30,972 bases of DNA, taken from the IMG/VR virus record IMGVR_UViG_3300042549_008293, positions 1 to 30,972 of that record; one strand, written 5' to 3'. The stretch comes from a virus. The notes under the pieces were generated by a model, which saw nothing but the letters and a program-made list of their open reading frames with translations, made no database searches and had not been told where the DNA came from. The translations under genes were made by a program, and so were the position numbers. Positions within the stretch are counted from its first letter, which is position 1; each line of letters starts with the position of its first letter. Shown here piece by piece: positions 5,830 to 12,374 of the stretch.

Positions 5830-6125
5830 TGCCCAGCTACTTCAAGGAACCCACGCACCGCAGCACCGCCTGGCTTAAGGCTGTGGCCTCGCTGCCGTGT
5901 GTGCTGTGCTACCGCGAAGGCATGACGCAAGCGGCGCACAGAAACGAAGGCAAGGGCATGGCTCTCAAAACTCACGACTGCTGGACAGCCGCGCTGTGTG
6001 TGGACTGCCATGCGGAAATCGACAGCGGGAAGAACCTGAGCCGTGAGGAGCGCCGCGCCCGCATGGACGTAGCCATTCTGCTGACTCTGAAAGAGTTGGC
6101 GAACCAAGGAAGGATTAAGGCATGA
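5829..6125 (+). CDS. YbcO-like (DUF1364) HNH-type nuclease
   Basis: The 98-residue protein starts MPSYFKEPTHRSTAWLKAVA. A zinc-site pattern follows: PCVLCYREGMTQAAHRNEGK...CWTAALCVDCHAEIDSGK. C-x2-C with C-x2-CH plus AAH matches the YbcO family, and the ending KELANQGRIKA matches the family's KEGVIKA-type ending. These are lambdoid-region nucleases predicted to cut branched DNA. ATG 5829 overlaps the preceding TGA (TGATG); a GTG at 5826 is the alternative start. Confidence 0.75.
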   Translation: MPSYFKEPTHRSTAWLKAVASLPCVLCYREGMTQAAHRNEGKGMALKTHDCWTAALCVDCHAEIDSGKNLSREERRARMDVAILLTLKELANQGRIKA

Positions 6126-6805
6126 GCAAGACCGAGGCCGGGCCGGTGGCGCAAGACTGGCTGAAGGCGCGCATTGACGAAGAGATGGCGGAATACAGCG
6201 CCGGGGCCTACGCCGACCACGGGGGCGCCAGCGACCAGCTTGCGCTGTTTGCCGCTGACCTGATGCTCGCCGCCCACCCGCCCGCACAAGAGCAGCAAAG
6301 CGCAATCTCGCCTAAGGATTGCGTTTGGGCTCGCAACGGGCATCAGGTGTGTCCTTCAGCAGCGCCCGCACAAGAGCAGCCGGCGCCCGGTGGAATGCCG
6401 AACGGCTACGAGGCCATGACTACCTGCTACAAGCGGTACGTCTCGCCTGCGCAGTACGCCGCCTTCTCGCCCGGGGTGCAGAAGTGGTATCGGCCTTTCT
6501 GGACTGCCACCCACCCCGCGCCAGCCGAGCGCGCAGAGCCGGGGTGCCGCAGCCCAGCACAAGACTTGATGCTCTGCCCGAACTCTGCGTGTGGATGGAT
6601 GGGGCGCTGCCTCGCTGCCGAGCCGTTCCAGCCAGCCGAGCGCGCAGAGCAGCCCCCGCGCGATGCCGTGCAGCAGGGGCTGACGGATGAGCAGATTGAT
6701 GCACTGTGGCGCCAAGCCACATCCGCAGACGGATTCACTACGGCGCAGTTCGTGCGCGAGTTCGCCCGCGCCATCGAGCGCGCCACCCTGAAAGGCCAGC
6801 CATGA
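6122..6805 (+). CDS. Mosaic early phage protein
   Basis: This 227-residue protein is built of short recurring blocks: HPPAQEQQSA, APAQEQPAPGG, HPAPAERAEPG and FQPAERAEQPPRD. It ends with LTDEQIDALWRQATSADGFT and EFARAIERA, a C-terminal module common in mosaic phage early proteins. Cysteines cluster at LCPNSACGWMGRC, a possible zinc knuckle. ATGA couples it to the YbcO-like gene. It is the last conventional gene before the cassette array; its stop at 6803-6805 is 14 bases from the first attC half-site. Confidence 0.65.
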   Translation: MSKTEAGPVAQDWLKARIDEEMAEYSAGAYADHGGASDQLALFAADLMLAAHPPAQEQQSAISPKDCVWARNGHQVCPSAAPAQEQPAPGGMPNGYEAMTTCYKRYVSPAQYAAFSPGVQKWYRPFWTATHPAPAERAEPGCRSPAQDLMLCPNSACGWMGRCLAAEPFQPAERAEQPPRDAVQQGLTDEQIDALWRQATSADGFTTAQFVREFARAIERATLKGQP

Positions 6806-6819
6806 GCGGCGGGGACAGT

Positions 6820-6849
6820 GCAGGTCGGGGGCTGAGCGAGGGGTTAGGC
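6820..6849 (+). repeat. attC right half-site (array left boundary)
   Basis: The 30 bases ending in GTTAGGC (6843-6849) equal the right end of the attC at 13205-13309. No left core is found before it. An ATG at 6802, overlapping the previous TGA, opens a frame through the half-site (MSGGDSAGRGLSEGLGR) but is out of frame with the C1 gene. Confidence 0.75.
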
Positions 6850-6878
6850 CGCTTGCCGAAGACGCGGCAAGGCTTGCA

Positions 6879-7091
6879 GTGGAAGCCTGGCTTGATGAGC
6901 ATGCGCCTGGCTACCCTGCCTACACGCTGGCCGAGGACGGCGAAGATGGCTGGGCCTTCTGGATCGTGCCGCAGGACACCACGAGCTACGTTGGGCCAGA
7001 CCTGCGCATTCAGTGGCTCGGCACTGGATGGCCGGACAACTACAGCTATGACGGCCTGACCGGCAGATGGCTGGAAGTTGAGGCGGCCTAA
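6879..7091 (+). CDS. Cassette C1 protein
   Basis: The 70-residue product starts at GTG 6879 and includes MEAWLDEHAPGYPAYTLAED, then a GWAFWIVP segment and IQWLGTGWPDNYSYDGLTGR. It is an acidic, aromatic-rich small protein of phage character with no known function. Coding-like residues continue upstream in this frame to the attC core (PLAEDAARLAV), suggesting that the original N-terminus was cut off at the recombination point. The TAA stop lies in the left core of the following attC. Confidence 0.55.
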   Translation: MEAWLDEHAPGYPAYTLAEDGEDGWAFWIVPQDTTSYVGPDLRIQWLGTGWPDNYSYDGLTGRWLEVEAA

Positions 7092-7185
7092 CGTGGGAGC
7101 TACGGCCGACGCAAACGGCGCCGGGCTGTAGCCACAGAGACAACGTGACCGCCGTTTGCGGTCGGCCTTGAGCGACGGGTTAGGC
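7086..7185 (+). repeat. attC site of C1
   Basis: 100 bp from GCCTAAC to GTTAGGC, with arms GAGCTACGGCCGACGCAAACGG and CCGTTTGCGGTCGGCCTTGAGC that pair almost fully (each arm shown here is 22 or fewer bases and includes unpaired bases). Confidence 0.85.
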
Positions 7186-7204
7186 CCGTTGGTGGAGAAA
7201 CGCA

Positions 7205-7396
7205 ATGACCGAGTATTACCACACCCTGATTGAAAAAGGCGGCAAAGTGCTGCGCAGCTATGGCGATGTGGTCCTGGAAACGGACTACCAGATTCTGGGC
7301 CACAAGGACAACGAAGCGCAGAGCCCACCCGACAAGCAATGGATCGGCTGGAAAACGGTCCCGTACCCGGCGCCGACTTTTGTTCGCTTGCCTTGA
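7205..7396 (+). CDS. Cassette C2 protein
   Basis: The 63-residue protein is preceded by GGAG at 7 bases from the ATG. It reads MTEYYHTLIEKGGKVLRSYG and then DVVLETDYQILGHKDNEAQS, ending PYPAPTFVRLP. It is probably a compact beta-rich fold of unknown function. This is one of the few cassettes whose stop (TGA) comes just before, not inside, its attC. Confidence 0.6.
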   Translation: MTEYYHTLIEKGGKVLRSYGDVVLETDYQILGHKDNEAQSPPDKQWIGWKTVPYPAPTFVRLP

Positions 7397-7398
7397 GG

Positions 7399-7494
7399 GC
7401 CTAACGTTTGAGCTAAGCCGGCACTGCCGGCACAGGAGTTGAAATGACCACAGAAAGTACGCCGGCAGTGCTCGGCTTGAGCGAGGGGTTAGGC
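7399..7494 (+). repeat. attC site of C2 with internal start signal
   Basis: 96 bp from GCCTAAC to GTTAGGC; arms GAGCTAAGCCGGCACTGCCG and CGGCAGTGCTCGGCTTGAGC pair. The loop holds AGGAG followed by an ATG at 7444, which opens the C3 reading frame. Confidence 0.85.
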
Positions 7495-7788
7495 CTCGAC
7501 CGCGAAAGGCTAGCAGACGATGCTATGCGCCGAAGGGCAGAAAGGTTTGCCCACAGAAACCATAAAAGGTTCGCTGTTGATTGGATTGGAGAGGCAACGC
7601 AGAACACCCGGATTGTGTCGGCCGACACTCCGCGCGAAGCGGCTGTTATCGTGGCTGGCGTTGATTGGGCAAAGATAGGGCCGCCCAAATGGAGCAGCAA
7701 TCCAACATACGCGGGCACATACCTTGTCAACTGCTACGAGGTGGATGGTTGTTTCGGGCGTCGGATGATCGTGACTGAAGAGGCCTAA
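7444..7788 (+). CDS. Cassette C3 protein, start inside the preceding attC
   Basis: The 114-residue product starts in the attC loop (MTTESTPAVLGLSEGLGLDR). The ribosome-binding AGGAG lies just upstream and the core site is read as SEGLG. It then contains AERFAHRNHKRFAVDWIGEA and WSSNPTYAGTYLVNCYEVDG. No good internal start with its own ribosome-binding site is visible, so the cassette seems to depend on the attC start. The stop TAA is in the next attC core. Function unknown. Confidence 0.65.
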   Translation: MTTESTPAVLGLSEGLGLDRERLADDAMRRRAERFAHRNHKRFAVDWIGEATQNTRIVSADTPREAAVIVAGVDWAKIGPPKWSSNPTYAGTYLVNCYEVDGCFGRRMIVTEEA

Positions 7789-7848
7789 CGCTTGAACTAA
7801 AGCGGACCGGCACGCAGTGACGGGTCCGCGTTCAGTGAAGGGTTAGGG
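7783..7848 (+). repeat. attC site of C3
   Basis: 66 bp from GCCTAAC to GTTAGGG. It matches the attC at 9513-9578 at 65 of 66 positions. The only difference is the last base of the right core, which lies beyond the G^TT crossover and so belongs to the next cassette. Confidence 0.85.
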
Positions 7849-7894
7849 CGCCAGAGCCGAAGCGAAAAATAGTTTGCGTGTTACAAAATAGTTG

Positions 7895-7922
7895 TTGACG
7901 CTGGCGGCTGCTGTGCTACATT
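7895..7922 (+). promoter_or_regulatory. Promoter carried by cassette C4
   Basis: TTGACG (7895-7900) and TACATT (7917-7922) are separated by 16 bases. It lies inside the long leader of C4, whose sequence differs from that of most other cassettes. Confidence 0.55.
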
Positions 7923-7958
7923 AACACCCATCGCAACACGCAACCCGGAGCAAGCAAC

Positions 7959-8168
7959 ATGACCACTCAGCAAACCTTCACAGTGGCCACGATCCACGCG
8001 CCTTTCGTCAAGTCCGCTTTGCGCGCGCAAGCTGTCGCGCAAAAGCAAGGCAAGCCGGCCTACGTGGTGCTTGGCTGCAAGGCGCAGGTTTATGGCCGCT
8101 TCCCCGGTGTGTGGTGCCATCGAGTGCATGCAGACGGTCGCGTCGATTGCTGCGTGATTGAAGCATGA
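7959..8168 (+). CDS. Cassette C4 first protein
   Basis: The 69-residue protein reads MTTQQTFTVATIHAPFVKSA, then RAQAVAQKQGKPAYVVLGCK and CCVIEA at the end. The alternating hydrophobic pattern suggests a small alpha/beta fold. The leader CGGAGCAAGCAAC supplies the ribosome-binding site and closely resembles the leader of C15. The TGA overlaps the ATG of the next gene. Function unknown; its own promoter and paired arrangement recall cassette-borne stability modules but do not show it. Confidence 0.55.
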   Translation: MTTQQTFTVATIHAPFVKSALRAQAVAQKQGKPAYVVLGCKAQVYGRFPGVWCHRVHADGRVDCCVIEA

Positions 8169-8347
8169 ACGACAAAAGCAAAGGGGGGCGACCCCCCGCA
8201 CCACCCGGCCTGCGCCGGGTAAACGTGCCGCTGCGCCTGCCCACATGGCAGGTGCAGTGGATGGCGCAGCAGCCCGAGACGCCTGCGGAGTTGATCGAAG
8301 CCGCGCTGCTGAAGGCGCACAAGCTGCGCCCGCCGCGTGCGCCCTAA
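8165..8347 (+). CDS. Cassette C4 second protein, basic
   Basis: The 60-residue protein reads MNDKSKGGRPPAPPGLRRVN, then VPLRLPTWQVQWMAQQPETP and ends in a short helix ELIEAALLKAHKL. The basic N-terminus followed by a V-x-L-R-L-P-x-W strand and two helices is compatible with a ribbon-helix-helix type DNA-binding protein. It is coupled to the preceding gene by ATGA and stops in the left core of the attC. Confidence 0.5.
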   Translation: MNDKSKGGRPPAPPGLRRVNVPLRLPTWQVQWMAQQPETPAELIEAALLKAHKLRPPRAP

Positions 8348-8426
8348 CGATAGTTTGAGCAGCGCCCGCGTGGCGCTGCCGGAGTGAGCTACGCCGCTGG
8401 GCGTCTGCTCGAAACGCGAGTTATGC
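8342..8426 (+). repeat. attC site of C4 (diverged cores)
   Basis: 85 bp from CCCTAAC to GTTATGC. Each core has one mismatch to the attC consensus. GAGCAGCGCCC pairs with GGGCGTCTGCTC with one unpaired base, the bulge pattern expected in attC hairpins. Confidence 0.65.
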
Positions 8427-8459
8427 AGCGCCCTGGTGGCGCACTACAGGAGATGGAAG

Positions 8460-8741
8460 ATGGACAGGAAAACTGCGAACAGAGAATGGCGCGACGTAAC
8501 GCGCGGCGCTCCCGAAGGCGCACCGACCGGGCGCACCGTACATGCGTTTGCGCAGCGCGTTGAGGCGCTGGCGATTGCCGGCTGCGACAAGCGACACGCT
8601 GCCACTAAGGCTGTGGGCGGCCAGCTTAGCGATGTGGCCTTCAATCTCGCGCAGCGCGTGGGTCAGCCGCTCAGCACACACGACGCCGAGATTCTGGACA
8701 AGCTGCGGCGCGAGTGGGACGCGGCTGTTGGTGCTGCATAA
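8460..8741 (+). CDS. Cassette C5 protein
   Basis: The 93-residue protein starts at ATG 8460 with AGGAG 7 bases upstream; a GTG at 8436 is a weaker in-frame alternative. It reads MDRKTANREWRDVTRGAPEG and is helical and charged in the C-terminal half (LSDVAFNLAQRVGQPLSTHD, LDKLRREWDAAVGAA). Function unknown. It ends with TAA in the attC core. Confidence 0.6.
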   Translation: MDRKTANREWRDVTRGAPEGAPTGRTVHAFAQRVEALAIAGCDKRHAATKAVGGQLSDVAFNLAQRVGQPLSTHDAEILDKLRREWDAAVGAA

Positions 8742-8839
8742 CGTTCGAGCTAACCGCGACCGCTGCGGCGCTGCGGAGTAGGCAGAAACACAGGATCGGC
8801 CCGCCGTAGCGGGTCGCGGGGTTCAGCGAGTAGTTAGGC
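8736..8839 (+). repeat. attC site of C5
   Basis: 104 bp from GCATAAC to GTTAGGC, identical base for base to the attC at 10676-10779. Confidence 0.8.
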
Positions 8840-8861
8840 CTGGCGGCCGGAGAAGAAGACC

Positions 8862-9122
8862 ATGACCGACGAAGACATCAAGACAGCCGCGAGGGCCGCT
8901 GAGTTGGCCGATGAGCAAGACTGGTACGGGAAAAAGATCGTTTGCGCGATGTGGGCGGAAGACGTGGATTTGCTGCCTGCATTGCGAAGATTCGCAGCGG
9001 CCGTCGAAGCCGCAGAGCGCGAGCGGTGCGCCAAGCTGTGCGAGAACTACGCCCAGCGCGGAGGCCTGACCGTGGCCGAGGAACTGAGTGCAAAGCGCCT
9101 GGCGGATGCCTTGAGGGCCTAA
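8862..9122 (+). CDS. Cassette C6 protein with ERERCAKLCE motif
   Basis: The 86-residue product starts MTDEDIKTAARAAELADEQD after a GGAGAAGAAG ribosome-binding site. It contains a helix ending AAVEAAERERCAKLCENYAQ and finishes SAKRLADALRA. The ERERCAxLCE helix followed by a short helix ending in xxLRA or xxIRA is a recurrent module of small phage early proteins. The same module occurs in C7 and C16. Function unknown. The stop is in the attC core. Confidence 0.65.
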   Translation: MTDEDIKTAARAAELADEQDWYGKKIVCAMWAEDVDLLPALRRFAAAVEAAERERCAKLCENYAQRGGLTVAEELSAKRLADALRA

Positions 9123-9236
9123 CGTGCGAGCTAAAGCCGACCAGCACGGCGCAGAGGAGCAACGATGACCACAGAGCACACGAGCCCAGACCAAGACACC
9201 CGCCGTGATGGGTCGGCGCTGAGCGAGGGGTTAGGC
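9117..9236 (+). repeat. attC site of C6 with internal start signal
   Basis: 120 bp from GCCTAAC to GTTAGGC. AAAGCCGACC pairs with GGTCGGCGCT. The loop carries GAGGAG and the ATG at 9165 that opens C7. The first 60 bases are nearly identical to the attC at 11807-11926. Confidence 0.85.
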
Positions 9237-9518
9237 CCGCTGCAGGCCGAAGCCAAGGCGCAGGCGTTTGCGGAAGCCTTGCGCGGCATAGCTGACGGCC
9301 TAGACCAGCGCCGCTGGTGGTGCCGGCCCGACGCGCTGGTGATGAGCACGCTGCGGCGGGCGGCCGACGAGCTGGAAAAAGCAGGCAAGGCCGCTGCTGA
9401 AGAGCGCGAGCGGTGCGCGAGGTTGGTGGAAACGATGGACACCACCGGGCACGATGGCTACATCGAGACGACCGCAGACCTGTGCGATGCCATCGCGGCG
9501 CGCATTCGTAGGGCCTAA
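9165..9518 (+). CDS. Cassette C7 protein, start inside the preceding attC
   Basis: The 117-residue protein begins in the attC loop (MTTEHTSPDQDTRRDGSALS, then EGLG from the core). The cassette part has AFAEALRGIADGLDQRRWWC, an ERERCARLVETMD helix of the ERERCA type and a terminal DLCDAIAARIRRA. The next in-frame ATG is about 60 codons further and lies inside conserved-looking sequence, so the attC start appears to be the functional one. The TAA stop is in the next core site. Confidence 0.7.
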   Translation: MTTEHTSPDQDTRRDGSALSEGLGPLQAEAKAQAFAEALRGIADGLDQRRWWCRPDALVMSTLRRAADELEKAGKAAAEERERCARLVETMDTTGHDGYIETTADLCDAIAARIRRA

Positions 9519-9578
9519 CGCTTGAACTAAAGCGGACCGGCACGCAGTGACGGGTCCGCGTTCAGTGAAGGGTTAGGC
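9513..9578 (+). repeat. attC site of C7
   Basis: 66 bp from GCCTAAC to GTTAGGC. AGCGGACC and GGGTCCGC pair. It is the twin of the attC at 7783-7848. Confidence 0.87.
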
Positions 9579-9603
9579 GGCTTTTGGAGAAACGGAGAGA
9601 CCT

Positions 9604-9903
9604 ATGAGCGAGCTGAATTTCGAGTTTGAGCACGAAGGACGCACGGTGAGGCCAGGCCAAGTGCTGCACGTTCACCCCTCCGCGTGGCGGAAGGTGGGGC
9701 CCACTGCAAAGGTGGAGCGCTACTACGGCGACAGCGTGATGCTCCGCGCCGACAACGGCGCCGTGCCGACCGTGCCGCTGCACTGCCTTTCTTGGGAGCC
9801 ACACCCTGAAACGGTGGCAATGGAGGGGCTGCACAAGGCGGGGTTCCCTTGCCCGACAAGCCGTGATGTTGCCGTGTGGATGGCAGCGCGCGGGGCCGCC
9901 TAA
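9604..9903 (+). CDS. Cassette C8 protein
   Basis: The 99-residue product reads MSELNFEFEHEGRTVRPGQV, then LHVHPSAWRKVGPTAKVERY and DSVMLRADNGAVPTVPLHCL. The glycine-spaced strands from about residue 12 to 66 look like a small beta-barrel (SH3/Tudor-like), followed by a short helical tail ending VAVWMAARGAA. It has its own GGAGAG ribosome-binding site. Stop in the attC core. Function unknown. Confidence 0.6.
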   Translation: MSELNFEFEHEGRTVRPGQVLHVHPSAWRKVGPTAKVERYYGDSVMLRADNGAVPTVPLHCLSWEPHPETVAMEGLHKAGFPCPTSRDVAVWMAARGAA

Positions 9904-9998
9904 CGGTCGAATTCAGCCGGCACCAACGGCTGCACAGGAGCATGAAGATGAGCAATTCTGACCAGCCGTGGGGGCTCGGTTGCAGTGAGGGGTTAGAG
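9898..9998 (+). repeat. attC site of C8 with internal start signal
   Basis: 101 bp from GCCTAAC to GTTAGAG (last core base atypical). AGCCGGCACCAACGGC and GCCGTGGGGGCTCGGTT pair partly. AGGAG at 9936-9940 and an ATG at 9948 lie in the loop. Confidence 0.75.
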
Positions 9999-10328
9999 CC
10001 CACGCGATACGCCTGCGGGCAGGAGCTGTATTGGGAATGGAGCGAATACAGCAGCCGCAAGAACACCGGAGAAATGGTCACGATAACCAAAGTCGGGCGC
10101 CGCTGGCTGGAACTCAGCAACCGCTACCGGGTTGACCAAAGCACGCTGGTCGCAGACGGAGGCCCATACTCGCCGCCTGGGCGCTGCTTTCTGAGCCGCG
10201 AAACGCGAGAGGCTGAGCGCGCACGCGATGCCGCATGGGCCGCGTTGCGCAACCGGATGCTGCACCAAGCACCAGACAAGGTGAGCGCGGACGACATTGC
10301 GCACGCTACCCGGTTGCTTGGGCTCTAA
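9948..10328 (+). CDS. Cassette C9 protein, start inside the preceding attC
   Basis: The 126-residue protein starts at ATG 9948, seven bases after AGGAG, both in the attC (MSNSDQPWGLGCSEGLEPTR). The body contains VTITKVGRRWLELSNRYRVD, then ADGGPYSPPGRCFLSRETRE and a helical arginine/alanine-rich end. The V-G-R-R-W-L-E-L...YRVD...GRCFLSR pattern recurs in small phage proteins of unknown function. It is in frame with the attC start without any gap. Stop TAA in the next attC. Confidence 0.68.
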   Translation: MSNSDQPWGLGCSEGLEPTRYACGQELYWEWSEYSSRKNTGEMVTITKVGRRWLELSNRYRVDQSTLVADGGPYSPPGRCFLSRETREAERARDAAWAALRNRMLHQAPDKVSADDIAHATRLLGL

Positions 10329-10391
10329 CGTCCACGGTAAGCGGGGCGCCCCGGCTTGCCGGGGCGACTCCGCTTGACCACGATGTTAGGC
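10323..10391 (+). repeat. attC site of C9
   Basis: 69 bp from CTCTAAC to GTTAGGC. The long stem AAGCGGGGCGCCCCGG / CCGGGGCGACTCCGCTT contains the expected unpaired bases. Confidence 0.8.
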
Positions 10392-10427
10392 GGCTTGGTT
10401 GATGAAGCAAAAGGAAGAGGCATGAAG

Positions 10428-10673
10428 ATGGATACAAGCATTGGCGCAACGATGGTGCTGTACGCGGCGGTGTTTTTTGCCTGCGGCTGGGGATGGGGCC
10501 AATGGTGGAACGAGCGGCAGGTACGCCAAGAGCGCCGCGCTCTTGAAGCCGGGCGCGTGACTGTGAGCCTGCCGGCAAACGCGGAGGACGCGGCAACGTC
10601 GCTGGAATTGGTGGCCGAGCTGGTACGCAAGGCCGAGGCACAGCGCAAAGCAAAAGCCTCGGCTGGCTACTAG
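10428..10673 (+). CDS. Cassette C10 small membrane protein
   Basis: The product has 81 residues from ATG 10428 (83 from ATG 10422), with AGGAAGAGG upstream. It begins MDTSIGATMVLYAAVFFACG with one membrane helix, then a charged stretch WWNERQVRQERRALEAGRVT and a helix ELVAELVRKAEAQRKAKASA. It is probably an inner-membrane protein with a cytoplasmic coiled tail. It stops with TAG just before the attC. An in-frame ATG in the preceding core (10383) lacks a ribosome-binding site. Confidence 0.6.
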   Translation: MDTSIGATMVLYAAVFFACGWGWGQWWNERQVRQERRALEAGRVTVSLPANAEDAATSLELVAELVRKAEAQRKAKASAGY

Positions 10674-10675
10674 AC

Positions 10676-10779
10676 GCATAACGTTCGAGCTAACCGCGAC
10701 CGCTGCGGCGCTGCGGAGTAGGCAGAAACACAGGATCGGCCCGCCGTAGCGGGTCGCGGGGTTCAGCGAGTAGTTAGGC
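10676..10779 (+). repeat. attC site of C10
   Basis: 104 bp from GCATAAC to GTTAGGC, identical to the attC at 8736-8839. The similarity continues about 20 bases into the leader of the next cassette in both places. Confidence 0.8.
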
Positions 10780-10800
10780 CTGCGGGCCGGAGAGGAAGCA

Positions 10801-11016
10801 ATGGCAAAAGTACGCTTTTACGTGGACGTACCCGAGTACCGGATGAGCGGGTTTTGCCTGTACGCAACCACCGCGCCGAGCGGGGCTGTGTGCGCTGGTT
10901 ACAAGCGCGTGGCGTTCGATGTGGGCATGCCGCCAGAGGTCTGGAAGTCGCACGACGTTTCGGCGCCAGTGACGATGGTGGCGGTAGTTGAAGAGCCAGA
11001 AGCAGAGCAGGCCTAA
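10801..11016 (+). CDS. Cassette C11 protein
   Basis: The 71-residue product reads MAKVRFYVDVPEYRMSGFCL, then YATTAPSGAVCAGYKRVAFD. The pattern KVRFYVDVPE...LYATT.P.G....GYKRVAFDV resembles a small phage beta-sheet protein seen in early regions. GGAGAGGAAG precedes the ATG. TAA in the attC core. Function unknown. Confidence 0.65.
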   Translation: MAKVRFYVDVPEYRMSGFCLYATTAPSGAVCAGYKRVAFDVGMPPEVWKSHDVSAPVTMVAVVEEPEAEQA

Positions 11017-11097
11017 CGCCAGCTTAAAAGGCGGCGCACAGGTTTAGGAAGTTGAGACGGCGCCGTTGCGCCGTCCTTTTTGAAGCGACAGTTAGGC
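11011..11097 (+). repeat. attC site of C11
   Basis: 87 bp from GCCTAAC to GTTAGGC. AAAAGGCGGCGCA pairs with TGCGCCGTCCTTTTT. The T-rich right arm could also act as a terminator in the plus strand. Confidence 0.82.
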
Positions 11098-11124
11098 GTC
11101 TTGGTGGCGCTGCAGGAGAGATTG

Positions 11125-11319
11125 ATGAGCAAAAAGATTCGTTACTGGTGCGATAGCGGCGCAAACATTCACTCGATGCGCGAGGGCACGACCACGCTAG
11201 ACGAGATTGGCATGACCGAGGCCGAGTGGCTGGCGTTGACCGACGATGAGCGAGACGACCTAATGCGTGCGATTGCCTGCGAGCGCTTGGATTGGGGCTA
11301 CTCGCTTGAAGACGCCTAA
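11125..11319 (+). CDS. Cassette C12 DUF7167-like protein
   Basis: The 64-residue protein reads MSKKIRYWCDSGANIHSMRE, then TTTLDEIGMTEAEWLALTDD and ERLDWGYSLEDA. The KIRYWCDSGANIHS opening with a W-rich helix and the ending RLDWG is a widely distributed phage early protein (as I recall, DUF7167). AGGAG lies six bases before the ATG. It is the clearest case of a known phage protein packaged as an integron cassette. The stop is in the attC core. Confidence 0.75.
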   Translation: MSKKIRYWCDSGANIHSMREGTTTLDEIGMTEAEWLALTDDERDDLMRAIACERLDWGYSLEDA

Positions 11320-11368
11320 CACCTAATTCCCCCGCCCGCAGGGTCGGGGGTGCTATGAGGGGTTAGGC
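11314..11368 (+). repeat. attC site of C12 (shortest)
   Basis: 55 bp from GCCTAAC to GTTAGGC. TTCCCCCG pairs with CGGGGGTG around a short loop. Confidence 0.8.
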
Positions 11369-11387
11369 CCCACGAGGAGAAGCAGGC

Positions 11388-11858
11388 ATGACAGTGATGG
11401 ACAACGAAGGCCCGGCCAATCCGAGCGTGCATGAGCCGCGCGTGACGGGGAGCCCCGAGGCCATTTGGCTGGTGTACGGGGAGCTTGAGCACGACGATAC
11501 GCACGTCGAACTGTGCAGCCACGAGGGCGTGACGTGGTGCGAAGACGCGCAGTTTGCTACTGACGTGCGGTACACGCGCACGGACCTTGCGGCAGAGCGT
11601 GTGTTTTCCGCCGTGGCCGCAGAGCGCGAGCACGCCCACAACGCAGGATTCGTGGAGGCTTCGCGGCTGCACGGCGCAGAGATTGAACGGCTGCGCGCCG
11701 TTCTTCGCGTTGCGCGCGAGGGCTACGCCAGCGAGGCCGCGACAGGGCTGCCGGTGCTGCCGCAGTGGCGCGAGCGCACGGTTGCGCTGATTGATGGGGC
11801 TCTGGGGCCTAACGTTCGAGCTAAAGCCGACCAGCACGGCGCAGAGGAGCAACGATGA
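11388..11858 (+). CDS. Cassette C13 protein
   Basis: The 156-residue protein reads MTVMDNEGPANPSVHEPRVT and has the phage-type block IWLVYGELEHDDTHVELCSH...WCEDAQFATDVRYTRTDL, followed by a helical AAEREHAHNAGFVEASRLHG segment. GAGGAG lies eight bases upstream. Its frame does not use the attC TAA: it reads on into the attC and stops with TGA at 11856-11858, overlapping the attC-borne ATG (ATGA). Function unknown. Confidence 0.68.
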   Translation: MTVMDNEGPANPSVHEPRVTGSPEAIWLVYGELEHDDTHVELCSHEGVTWCEDAQFATDVRYTRTDLAAERVFSAVAAEREHAHNAGFVEASRLHGAEIERLRAVLRVAREGYASEAATGLPVLPQWRERTVALIDGALGPNVRAKADQHGAEEQR

Positions 11859-11926
11859 CCACGGAACACACGAGCACAAACCAAGCCGCCGGCCCCTTGG
11901 GGTCGGCTTTGAGCGATGGGTTAGGC
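11807..11926 (+). repeat. attC site of C13 with internal start signal
   Basis: 120 bp from GCCTAAC to GTTAGGC, a relative of the attC at 9117-9236 with a diverged right loop. GAGGAG and an ATG at 11855 in the loop open a 43-codon frame (MTTEHTSTNQAAGPLGSALS...) ending at 11986. It is out of frame with the C14 gene and overlaps its start. Confidence 0.85.
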
Positions 11927-11954
11927 CGCCCGCTACAACCTTGGAGAGCAAACA

Positions 11955-12374
11955 GTGAAGAAGCCAAAGACAGTGATCGAAGCTGAGGCCGCGCTGAGCG
12001 CCAAAGCCGCCGAAGTTGCCGCAGCGAGGGACACGCTGAAGCGGCTGGAAGCCGAACACGGCGCCGCCTATGCCGCTGTGCGCCAAGCGCAGACCGAGGC
12101 CGACGCTGCGCTGCCGCAGTGCCGCATGGTGCGTGTGCGGCGCTGGCGAAGTGGCAACGAAGAAGACGCGGGCCGCGTGGTGATTGTGCGGCGCACACCG
12201 GGCGGCATGCTTGTTGTGCGCCATGTTGGGGCGCCTGCGGGTCACGAATACAAATTCAAGTGGTCCGAGCACTCGCACAAGTTCCGGAAGGCAGAGCGGG
12301 TCGGCTACACCATCGACACCAGCGAACTGCGGGACGTGCCGGCCGAGTACCTGCCAAGTGCCCAAGCGGCCTAA
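11955..12374 (+). CDS. Cassette C14 coiled-coil protein
   Basis: The 139-residue product starts with GTG at 11955, six bases after GGAGAG. The N-terminal part is a coiled coil (VIEAEAALSAKAAEVAAARD, TLKRLEAEHGAAYAAVRQAQ). It is followed by a beta-rich domain (RMVRVRRWRSG, GGMLVVRHVGAPAGHEYKFK). The attC-borne frame ends 30 bases inside this gene, so translation could be coupled by re-initiation. The stop TAA is in the next core. Function unknown. Confidence 0.62.
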   Translation: MKKPKTVIEAEAALSAKAAEVAAARDTLKRLEAEHGAAYAAVRQAQTEADAALPQCRMVRVRRWRSGNEEDAGRVVIVRRTPGGMLVVRHVGAPAGHEYKFKWSEHSHKFRKAERVGYTIDTSELRDVPAEYLPSAQAA

